Positions 1-5,390 of a stretch of DNA of 15,875 nucleotides are shown here, in pieces. Source of the DNA: DATFJC01 sp035269445 (GTDB taxonomy: Bacteria; Patescibacteriota; Patescibacteriia; UBA2591; UBA6264). Position 1 is the first letter of the stretch, and every line of letters begins with the position of its first letter. The position numbers were made by a program, and so were the translations under genes. The DNA lies in the NCBI GenBank assembly GCA_035269445.1, contig DATFJC010000032.1, positions 1 to 15,875 of the forward strand. The letters run 5' to 3'. The notes under the pieces are model-generated. The model saw nothing but the letters and a program-made list of their open reading frames with translations. It did not search any database and had not been told where the DNA came from.

Positions 1-1
1 G

Positions 2-82
2 AAAATAATTGGAACAGAAGAAATATTTTATAAAGAACAGTCTGTTTATCAGTTCTTTTATGGAGGAGGTTTAATTAAATAG
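2..82 (+). CDS. C-terminal end of an unidentified protein (partial, cut by window start)
   Basis: An open frame enters from the window edge and reads 26 codons to a TAG at 80-82. The other forward frame checked stops almost at once. The visible tail has aromatic residues followed by a Gly-Gly-Gly run and ends Leu-Ile-Lys. A terminator-like hairpin follows at 137-164, which fits a real gene end. Too little is present to assign a family. Confidence 0.5.
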   Translation, partial: KIIGTEEIFYKEQSVYQFFYGGGLIK

Positions 83-136
83 TTAATAATTAATTCTCTT
101 TTATATTAAAAGTATTATTTAAAAAACCATTAAAAT

Positions 137-164
137 AACCCAGGCTTTAATAAGCGGGGTTTTT
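137..164 (+). terminator. Rho-independent terminator of the upstream gene
   Basis: AACCC (137-141) pairs with GGGTT and GCTT (144-147) pairs with AAGC (152-155), closing a TAAT loop. A T-run follows at 160-164. It lies between the stop at 82 and the promoter at 198, so it probably ends the upstream transcript. Confidence 0.65.
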
Positions 165-197
165 ATTATAATAGATAATAAAGCCATAATTACTACC

Positions 198-226
198 TTG
201 ACAATGCCCCTTAATTGTGCTACAAT
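198..226 (+). promoter_or_regulatory. Sigma-70-type promoter with extended -10, for the 86-residue protein
   Basis: TTGACA at 198-203 is a perfect -35. After a 17-nt spacer comes TACAAT at 221-226, five of six matches to the -10 consensus. TGC directly before it (218-220) makes an extended -10. The predicted start is near 233, giving a leader of about 43 nt. Confidence 0.8.
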
Positions 227-262
227 TTGGTTAAGTTTTAAGTATTAAAATTAAATATAAAA

Positions 263-270
263 AAGGAGGT
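263..270 (+). promoter_or_regulatory. Strong Shine-Dalgarno of the 86-residue protein
   Basis: AAGGAGGT lies with its AGGAGG core 6 nt before the ATG at 276. It fixes that start. It is unusual here: most other genes in the window have no recognisable SD. Confidence 0.9.
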
Positions 271-275
271 TTTCT

Positions 276-536
276 ATGTTAAATTTTTTAAATAAAGGTG
301 GTAAGAGTGAAGGCAAGGAAGAACCAACCCTGGCAGATCTGACTAAAGATATTAAAAAATTAAAAAAGGAAAACAAAGGAGAGTCCCCTCATTATCTTTT
401 AATAATAGGATACTTTGTTGGAAAATACGGGGTATCTATTAAAAAAGCTAATCGTTGGCATGCATCTTTATTCTTAAAAAGAATAAAAAAGTCCATGAAA
501 AGATTAAGGGACATTGAAGCCAAAGGGGATAAATAA
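276..536 (+). CDS. Small basic protein of unknown function (86 aa)
   Basis: I do not recognise this protein. The start is fixed by a strong SD and a near-consensus promoter. The N-terminal third is hydrophilic, with a charged stretch (about residues 20-34) that could form a short helix. A less polar middle segment around residues 39-53 (containing HYLLIIGYFVGKYG) is followed by a Lys/Arg-rich C-terminus with a Trp-His pair. The segment is short and flanked by charge, so it is a doubtful membrane helix. The basic tail would suit RNA, DNA or membrane-surface binding, but that is only inference. It stands alone between its own promoter and terminator, and the signals suggest high expression. Confidence 0.8.
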   Translation: MLNFLNKGGKSEGKEEPTLADLTKDIKKLKKENKGESPHYLLIIGYFVGKYGVSIKKANRWHASLFLKRIKKSMKRLRDIEAKGDK

Positions 537-543
537 AAAAAAT

Positions 544-575
544 AAGTCGAGAATAAAATTTCTCGGCTTTTTCTT
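544..575 (+). terminator. Rho-independent terminator after the 86-residue gene
   Basis: AAGTCGAGA (544-552) pairs with TCTCGGCTT (561-569), including one G-U pair, around an AT-rich loop. The run TTTTTCTTTT follows. It starts 7 nt after the stop codon. Confidence 0.88.
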
Positions 576-580
576 TTAAC

Positions 581-609
581 TTGATTATTTTTTAAAGATT
601 AACTAAAAT
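581..609 (+). promoter_or_regulatory. Probable leuS promoter
   Basis: TTGATT (581-586, four of six) and TAAAAT (604-609, five of six) are separated by 17 nt. The predicted leader is about 60 nt. It contains no T-box-like specifier structure that I can see. It begins right after the preceding terminator, which supports a new transcript here. Confidence 0.55.
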
Positions 610-675
610 AGAAAAGTAAATACTTTTTAATATTATTTACACAATTTATTTAATTAATTATTTAAATGAATTCCC

Positions 676-3099
676 ATGGAAGATTATAATAGTTTTTTAG
701 AAAACAATGGAGAACAAAAATGGCTTGACTTTTGGCAAAAAGAAAAAGTTTTTCAAACTAAGGATGAAAAAGGTAAGGACAATTACTATGTTTTAGACAT
801 GTTTCCTTATCCATCTGGAAGTGGTTTACATGTTGGCCACCTTAAAGGTTACACTATAACTGATGTTGTTGCAAAGAAAAACTTAATGCAGGGTAAAAAT
901 GTCCTGCACCCAATGGGTTGGGATGCTTTTGGCTTACCAGCAGAAAACTATGCTATAAAAACTGGCATTCATCCTAAAGATACTATTAAAAAAGCTATTT
1001 CTAATTTTAAAAAACAATTATCTTCAGTTGGATATGGCTATGATTGGAGAAAAGAAGTAACTTCTTGCGAACCTGACTATTATAAATGGACTCAATGGAT
1101 ATTTGTTAAGCTTTTTGAAAAAGGTTTAGTTTATAAAAAAAAGGAAAGGGTAAACTTTTGTCCTTCTTGTAAAACAGTTTTAGCAAACGAACAAGTAGTA
1201 GATAAGAAATGTGAAAGATGCGGGACTGAGGTAATAGAAAAAGAATTAGAACAATGGTTTTTAAAAATAACTGAATATGCAGATGATCTTTTAAAAGGCT
1301 TAGAGAAAATTGATTGGCCTGAAAAAGTTAAAAAAATGCAAAAAAACTGGATTGGAAAATCAAAAGGATCAGAAATTGATTTTGATGTTCAAGATACAAA
1401 TGAAACTATTAGTGTATATACCACAAGAATTGATACGCTTTTTGGCTGTAATTATATGGTTGTTGCACCAGAACACCCAATTTTAGAAAAATTAAAATCT
1501 AAAATTACAAACTGGGAAGAAGTTCAAAAATATATAAATCAAGCCCAAAAACAAACTAAAATAGAAAGAAAGGCTAATAAAGGAAAAACAGGGGTTCAAT
1601 TAAAAGGCTTAAAAGCTATTAATCCTATTAATTCTCAGCCTGTCTTAATCTTTGTTGGTGATTATGTTTTAATGGATTATGGTACTGGAGGTATAATGGC
1701 AGTGCCAGCTCATGATCAACGTGACTTTGAGTTTTCTAAAAAACATAATATTCCTGTTATAGAGGTAATACAACCTGAAAAAGAAGAATCACCCTTACCA
1801 GAAAAGTCATATGAGGGAGAAGGGGTTTTGATAAATTCAGGCCAATTTTCTGGCCTAACATCCAAAGAGGCTAGAAAAAAAATGACTAGATTTTTAAAGA
1901 AAAAAGGTAAAGGAAAAAGTACTACTAATTATAAAATGAGAGACTGGCTTATTTCAAGACAAAGATATTGGGGAACGCCAATCCCAATGGTTAAGTGTGT
2001 TAAATGCGGATTTGTCCCAGTCCCAGAAAAAGATTTACCAGTTAAATTACCTGAATTAGATGATTTTAAGCCTACTTCTAAGGGAGAATCGCCTTTAGCT
2101 AAGGTTTCTGACTTTGTTAATACAACTTGTCCTAAATGTGGTGGAAAAGCAAAACGTGAAACTGATACAATGGACACTTTTGTTGATTCAGCTTGGTATT
2201 ATATAAGATATGCTGATAATAATAATGAAGATGAAATTGCTAATAAGGAAAAACTTAAAAAATGGTTACCAGTTGATCTTTACGTTGGAGGGGAAGAACA
2301 TTCAATTCTACACTTATTATATGCCAGATTTATAACAAAAGCCTTACATGATATGGGTTATCTTGATTTTAAGGAGCCATTTCCAAAGCTTTTTTGCCAG
2401 GGCATGGTTTATAGAGACGGAGAAATAATGTCAAAGTCTCGTGGTAATGTAGTTAATCCCGATGCTTTTGTAAAAGAATATGGCTTAGATACAATGCGTC
2501 TTTATGAAATGTTTATGGGTCCAGCTAAACAATCTACTGAATGGTCTGACAAAGGAGTAACAGGTTGCCGAAGATTTTTAGAAAAAGTATGGAGATTACA
2601 AGAAAAAATAAAGGAAGGTTACAAAGATAGTGACATGGTAATAAGAGAGATGCATAAAACCATTAAAAAAGTAACAAGGGATATTAATGATTTTCAATTT
2701 AATACAGCTGTAGCAGCCTTAATGGATTTTTCTAATACCTTGTCTAATCAGGACCAAATTTCAAAACAAGTTTATAAAAACTTTATTATCCTTTTATCTC
2801 CAATGTCACCTTGTATTGGAGAAGAAATGTATCAAAGACTAGGTGGTGAGAAAAAATCCATTTTTAGGGCTAATAAATGGCCTGAGCATGATCCTAAACT
2901 TATAAAGGAAGACGATATTACTTTTATTATTCAAATTAATGGTAAGGTTAGAGATCAAATAAAAGTAAAAGCCGGGATATCAAAAGATAAGGCTAGGGAA
3001 AAAGCACTTTCTAGTAAAAAAATTAAAAAAAGAGTTAAAGAAGAGAATATTAAAAAAATTATTTTTGTACCTGATAAATTAATTAATATTGTAGTTTAA
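676..3099 (+). CDS. leuS: Leucyl-tRNA synthetase
   Basis: Class I cytoplasmic aminoacyl-tRNA synthetase that charges tRNA-Leu with leucine. The HIGH motif appears as HVGH at residues 52-55, within the family string FPYPSGSGLHVGH. The KMSKS loop is IMSKS at 584-588. The CP1 editing domain is present: TTRIDT at 249-254 and GTGGIMAVPAHD at 336-347, whose final Asp is the conserved editing residue. Two zinc sites are intact: C162/C165/C179/C182 and C441/C444/C485/C488. At 807 residues it is at the short end of the bacterial range. The start at 676 has no SD; an ATG at 666 is out of frame. It is followed after 16 nt by tRNA-Thr, with no terminator between, so the two are probably co-transcribed. 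Confidence 0.98.
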   Translation: MEDYNSFLENNGEQKWLDFWQKEKVFQTKDEKGKDNYYVLDMFPYPSGSGLHVGHLKGYTITDVVAKKNLMQGKNVLHPMGWDAFGLPAENYAIKTGIHPKDTIKKAISNFKKQLSSVGYGYDWRKEVTSCEPDYYKWTQWIFVKLFEKGLVYKKKERVNFCPSCKTVLANEQVVDKKCERCGTEVIEKELEQWFLKITEYADDLLKGLEKIDWPEKVKKMQKNWIGKSKGSEIDFDVQDTNETISVYTTRIDTLFGCNYMVVAPEHPILEKLKSKITNWEEVQKYINQAQKQTKIERKANKGKTGVQLKGLKAINPINSQPVLIFVGDYVLMDYGTGGIMAVPAHDQRDFEFSKKHNIPVIEVIQPEKEESPLPEKSYEGEGVLINSGQFSGLTSKEARKKMTRFLKKKGKGKSTTNYKMRDWLISRQRYWGTPIPMVKCVKCGFVPVPEKDLPVKLPELDDFKPTSKGESPLAKVSDFVNTTCPKCGGKAKRETDTMDTFVDSAWYYIRYADNNNEDEIANKEKLKKWLPVDLYVGGEEHSILHLLYARFITKALHDMGYLDFKEPFPKLFCQGMVYRDGEIMSKSRGNVVNPDAFVKEYGLDTMRLYEMFMGPAKQSTEWSDKGVTGCRRFLEKVWRLQEKIKEGYKDSDMVIREMHKTIKKVTRDINDFQFNTAVAALMDFSNTLSNQDQISKQVYKNFIILLSPMSPCIGEEMYQRLGGEKKSIFRANKWPEHDPKLIKEDDITFIIQINGKVRDQIKVKAGISKDKAREKALSSKKIKKRVKEENIKKIIFVPDKLINIVV

Positions 3100-3115
3100 G
3101 AATTAACTTGAATCA

Positions 3116-3189
3116 GCCAGCGTAGCTCAGTTGGCTAGAGCGCTGCTCTCGTAAAGCAGAGGTCCTGAGTTCGAATCTCAGCGCTGGCT
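3116..3189 (+). tRNA. tRNA-Thr (anticodon CGT)
   Basis: A full cloverleaf of 74 nt. The acceptor GCCAGCG (3116-3122) pairs perfectly with CGCTGGC (3182-3188). The D stem is GCTC/GAGC. The anticodon stem is CTGCT/AGCAG with loop CTCGTAA, anticodon CGT at 3150-3152. The T arm is CTGAG-TTCGAAT-CTCAG. G1:C72, C2:G71 and anticodon G35-U36 match known threonine identity elements, agreeing with the anticodon. The discriminator is T (3189) and CCA is not encoded. It reads ACG codons and lies between leuS and ftsE without its own clear promoter or terminator. Confidence 0.97.
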
Positions 3190-3233
3190 TATTTTATAAA
3201 TATATTTATTTTAATATTTCATCATAATTTTAA

Positions 3234-3917
3234 ATGATTAAATTTGTTAATGTTACTAAAAAATATAAGCCTGACATTTACGCCTTAAGAGGTATTAGTT
3301 TTCATATTAGACCTTCTGAATTTGTTTCTATAGTAGGTCAATCTGGAGCTGGAAAAAGCACTATAATTAAATTATTATTAGGAGAAGAAAAGCCAACTGA
3401 AGGGAAAATTATTATAGGTGGTTGGGATATAACTAATATTAAGTCAAATGAGATCCCTATTTTAAGAAGACAAATGGGGGTGGTTTTCCAAGATTTAAAA
3501 CCTTTATCAAGAAAAACAGTTTATGAAAATATTGCCTTTGCTCTTGAAGTGGTAAATACTCCTAAAAAAGAAATTTTTAATATAGTAAATCAAGTACTTG
3601 ATGTGGTTGGCTTAAAAAATAAGTCTAATAAATTTCCTAGACAATTATCAATAGGAGAGGCTCAAAGAATTGTTATTGCTCGGGCTTTGGTTCATAGGCC
3701 TAAGATTTTAATAGCAGATGAGCCAACTGGCAATCTTGATCCTATTGCCACAAGAGATATCTTGCAATTATTAGAAAAAATTAATGAATTTGGAACAACT
3801 GTACTTTTGGTAACCCATGATAAGGAAATAGTTAATTTAGTAAAAAGAAGAGTAATAAGTTTAGATCATGGTAGAATTATAGGGGACCAGGTAAGATCAG
3901 GCAGATACGTTATATAA
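3234..3917 (+). CDS. ftsE: Cell-division ABC transporter ATPase, FtsE-like
   Basis: ATP-binding subunit of the type VII ABC family. In known systems FtsE pairs with membrane protein FtsX at the septum and controls peptidoglycan hydrolases. Walker A is GQSGAGKST (35-43), the Q-loop Gln is 86, Walker B ends ILIADEP with D162-E163, the D-loop is GNLD, and the switch His is 195. The ABC signature reads LSIGEAQR (138-145) instead of the usual LSGGEQQR, changing the third residue from Gly to Ile. The length of 227 aa fits FtsE. There is no ftsX in the window: a terminator follows and then an unrelated unit. A LolD/MacB-type ATPase is the main alternative, since these ATPases are very similar. The start has no SD. 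Confidence 0.82.
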   Translation: MIKFVNVTKKYKPDIYALRGISFHIRPSEFVSIVGQSGAGKSTIIKLLLGEEKPTEGKIIIGGWDITNIKSNEIPILRRQMGVVFQDLKPLSRKTVYENIAFALEVVNTPKKEIFNIVNQVLDVVGLKNKSNKFPRQLSIGEAQRIVIARALVHRPKILIADEPTGNLDPIATRDILQLLEKINEFGTTVLLVTHDKEIVNLVKRRVISLDHGRIIGDQVRSGRYVI

Positions 3918-3935
3918 TTTAACTATACTTTAAGT

Positions 3936-3964
3936 AAATTCAGATAAATTTAATCTGAATTTTT
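3936..3964 (+). terminator. Terminator after ftsE
   Basis: AAATTCAGAT (3936-3945) pairs with ATCTGAATTT (3953-3962), a 10-bp stem with a 7-nt loop, and the arm runs into T's at 3960-3964. It is AT-rich, so weaker than the other terminators. It closes the leuS-tRNA-ftsE unit. Confidence 0.68.
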
Positions 3965-3979
3965 ATAATTTTAGGCTAT

Positions 3980-4008
3980 TTGATTCTGATTTTTATTCGT
4001 GATATAAT
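3980..4008 (+). promoter_or_regulatory. Promoter of the four-small-gene unit
   Basis: TTGATT (3980-3985), a 17-nt spacer and a perfect TATAAT (4003-4008). TG at 4000-4001 gives an extended -10. The predicted start is near 4015, about 26 nt before the ATG at 4041. Confidence 0.7.
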
Positions 4009-4040
4009 TTAAAAGTTAATTAATATAATTTTCATTAATT

Positions 4041-4307
4041 ATGTCTAAGGAGAAAAAAGTAGGTAAAATTACTCATTTTTTTGGAAAAATTAATGTTGGG
4101 GTTTTAAGTTTAGAAAAAGATTTAAAAGTTGGTGATAAAATTCATATTGTTGGTGGTGATGGAAACAGAGACTTTACCCAGGAAGTTATTTCTTTGCAAG
4201 TAGAACATGAAAATATTAAAAAGGCTAGCGCTGGTGATGCGGTTGGTATAAAATTAGAAGGACAAGCAAAAGAAGGAGATGAGGTTTATCTTGCAAAGGA
4301 AGAGTAA
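4041..4307 (+). CDS. Stand-alone EF-Tu domain-2-like beta-barrel protein (translation elongation factor-like)
   Basis: An 88-residue protein that looks like the second (oligonucleotide-binding beta-barrel) domain of translational GTPases, without a G domain. The pattern is visible: GKITHFFGKINVGVLSL, then KVGDKIHIVGG, then a strand pair and SAGDAVGIKLEG followed by KEGDEVYL. The alternation of GD turns and hydrophobic strands is typical of this fold. Proteins like it are usually annotated only as elongation-factor-like; the function is not established. An RNA or ribosome contact is possible by analogy only. It is the first gene of a four-gene unit and has no SD. Confidence 0.75.
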   Translation: MSKEKKVGKITHFFGKINVGVLSLEKDLKVGDKIHIVGGDGNRDFTQEVISLQVEHENIKKASAGDAVGIKLEGQAKEGDEVYLAKEE

Positions 4308-4342
4308 TTTTCCTTGTGTTTAAAACTTAATATAAAAAAAAG

Positions 4343-4561
4343 ATGAATAAAAAATCCAAAAAAGTTAGTTTTTCTAAACAAAAACTAATAAATTTAGGTT
4401 ATATTATAGTATTATTTAACCCAGTACCAGCTGGAATTATATTTGGATTTATATTAAAGAAAAATAAGGCTACTAACAAAGATGGCAATTTAATGATGAT
4501 TTTGTCAGGTATTTGGGGGGTTATTAATTTAATTTTAACTCAAAGACTTTTAGGCCTTTAA
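4343..4561 (+). CDS. Small two-helix membrane protein of unknown function
   Basis: A 72-residue protein with a Lys/Ser-rich N-terminus. Two hydrophobic segments follow, at about residues 18-38 (containing PVPAGIIFGFIL) and 50-70. They are joined by a short Lys-rich loop, which suggests a helical hairpin with the loop and N-terminus on the same side. The ATG has an A-rich leader with no true SD. It starts 35 nt after the barrel gene and ends 4 nt before the next gene, so it is probably in the same transcript. I do not recognise a family. Confidence 0.7.
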   Translation: MNKKSKKVSFSKQKLINLGYIIVLFNPVPAGIIFGFILKKNKATNKDGNLMMILSGIWGVINLILTQRLLGL

Positions 4562-4565
4562 GTTT

Positions 4566-4862
4566 ATGAAAATTAAAATTGATTTTAACTTGCTTAGTCT
4601 AAACATAAACCATTTTTTAAAAAGATGTGGTTATACTAGAAAAAGACAAAGAACAGGCAAAATGAGTTATATAAGAACCTTAAGAAATAGTGATTATCCC
4701 AGATTTCACATTTATATTGATGAAAATGGCCTTAATCTTCACTTAGATCAAAAATCACCAAGCTATTCTGGATATAAGGCCCATAGCGCCTCTTATAGTG
4801 GGGGATTAGTTGAAAAAGAGGCAAACAGGATTAAAGATAATTTAATAACTTATAAAAAATAA
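4566..4862 (+). CDS. Unidentified 98-residue protein
   Basis: I cannot name this protein. The N-terminus alternates hydrophobic residues, followed by a basic patch (CGYTRKRQRTGK, about 21-32). Then comes a strand-like FHIYI segment and a polar region rich in His, Ser, Tyr and Gly (HLDQKSPSY, then KAHSASYSGG, about 60-80). It ends in a charged helix containing VEKEANRI. The composition suggests a small alpha/beta cytoplasmic protein without membrane segments. It lies 4 nt after the two-helix gene and 4 nt before ybaB, so it is almost certainly co-translated with them. It resembles uncharacterised proteins I associate with Patescibacteria, but I cannot verify that. Confidence 0.72.
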   Translation: MKIKIDFNLLSLNINHFLKRCGYTRKRQRTGKMSYIRTLRNSDYPRFHIYIDENGLNLHLDQKSPSYSGYKAHSASYSGGLVEKEANRIKDNLITYKK

Positions 4863-4866
4863 TTTT

Positions 4867-5118
4867 ATGTTTGATAAATTAAAGCAATTAAAAAAACTTA
4901 AGCAAATGCAAAGCTCTTTATCTTCTGTTCAAAAAACCCATAAAGAAAATGGGGTAGAAGTTACTGTTAATGGTGAAATGAAAATAATTAATATTTCTTT
5001 AAATGAAGAACTAGATAAAGAAAAACAAGAAAAAGTATTATTGTCATGTATTAATGGGGCCTTAAAAGAAATAAAAAAAGAAATCTCTGAAAACATGAGA
5101 GGTGAATTAGGGCTTTAA
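4867..5118 (+). CDS. ybaB: YbaB/EbfC-family nucleoid-associated protein
   Basis: A small DNA-binding protein that in other bacteria forms a dimer with tweezer-like helices on the nucleoid. The family layout is present: an N-terminal Lys/Gln-rich helix (about 1-25), a beta sheet starting at VEVTVNGEMKIINISLN (about 30-46), and a C-terminal helix with INGALKEIKKEISENM and a GELGL end. At 83 residues it is shorter than the usual 100-110, mainly in the linker after helix 1. In many bacteria ybaB sits between dnaX and recR. Here it ends a unit of small unrelated genes, so the usual context is lost. It has no SD. Confidence 0.87.
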   Translation: MFDKLKQLKKLKQMQSSLSSVQKTHKENGVEVTVNGEMKIINISLNEELDKEKQEKVLLSCINGALKEIKKEISENMRGELGL

Positions 5119-5142
5119 AAAATTATTTAAACAAAAAAAGAA

Positions 5143-5178
5143 AAGAGAGACTTTTTTTAAGTCTCTCTTATTTATTTA
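5143..5178 (+). terminator. Strong, probably bidirectional terminator between ybaB and tRNA-Cys
   Basis: AAGAGAGACTT (5143-5153) pairs with AAGTCTCTCTT (5159-5169), an 11-bp perfect stem with a 5-nt loop. On the + strand TTATTTATTT follows. On the minus strand the same stem is followed by a run of T's with one C (complement of the A-rich 5133-5142). It can therefore stop both ybaB transcription and the converging tRNA-Cys transcript. Confidence 0.87.
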
Positions 5179-5195
5179 ACCCCCCTTGGTAATAA

Positions 5196-5269
5196 AGGTG
5201 CTGAAAGGATTCGAACCTCTGAATTATAGCCTTGCACAGCTATTGCGTTAACCACTTCGCCACAGCACC
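5196..5269 (-). tRNA. tRNA-Cys (anticodon GCA) with an 8-nt anticodon loop
   Basis: Read on the minus strand, the acceptor GGTGCTG pairs perfectly with CAGCACC. The D stem is GCG/CGC and the T arm is AGAGG-TTCGAAT-CCTTT with one G-U pair. The anticodon stem ATAGC/GCTAT encloses TGTGCAAG, 8 nt instead of 7. The only T followed by a sensible anticodon gives T33-GCA (anticodon 5233-5235), meaning Cys. The discriminator is U73 (5196), a main cysteine identity element, which supports this. No CCA is encoded. Reading TGC (Ala) would put G at position 33, and there is no G3:U70 pair, so Ala is unlikely. Confidence 0.9.
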
Positions 5270-5282
5270 ATTTAATATTTTT

Positions 5283-5310
5283 ATAATAATATTATTAAAA
5301 TATTTGTCAA
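5283..5310 (-). promoter_or_regulatory. Promoter of tRNA-Cys (minus strand)
   Basis: On the minus strand, TTGACA (5310 down to 5305) is a perfect -35. A 16-nt spacer leads to TATTAT (5288 to 5283), five of six. The predicted start is near 5276, a few nt before the tRNA 5' end at 5269. The region is very AT-rich, so the -10 choice is less certain than the -35. Confidence 0.65.
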
Positions 5311-5318
5311 ATAGGGGA

Positions 5319-5347
5319 TTGACAAAGCTTAAAATATTTGCCATTAT
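5319..5347 (+). promoter_or_regulatory. Promoter of the deoxyribosyltransferase-like gene
   Basis: TTGACA (5319-5324) and CATTAT (5342-5347, four of six) are 17 nt apart. TGC before the -10 (5339-5341) compensates as an extended -10. TATAAA at 5345-5350 is an alternative with a long 20-nt spacer. The predicted leader is about 37 nt. Its -35 lies 8 nt from the tRNA-Cys -35 on the other strand. Confidence 0.65.
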
Positions 5348-5379
5348 AAAAACAAAGATTGTTCCTTAAATTGTAAAAA

Positions 5380-5386
5380 AAGGAGG
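5380..5386 (+). promoter_or_regulatory. Strong Shine-Dalgarno of the deoxyribosyltransferase-like gene
   Basis: AAGGAGG ends 4 nt before the ATG at 5391 and fixes that start. It is only the second clear SD in the window. Confidence 0.9.
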
Positions 5387-5390
5387 AAAA

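Noticed and set aside
537..675. T-box or other riboswitch before leuS
   Set aside because: After the terminator the leader is short and AT-only, with no T-box sequence or antiterminator structure.
4308..4342. Separate promoter for the two-helix protein (TTGTGT followed by TATAAA)
   Set aside because: The spacer is only about 11 nt, too short for a sigma-70 promoter. Co-transcription is simpler.
5226..5243. Reading the minus-strand tRNA as tRNA-Ala with anticodon TGC
   Set aside because: Position 33 would be G instead of U, there is no G3:U70 pair, and U73 fits Cys.
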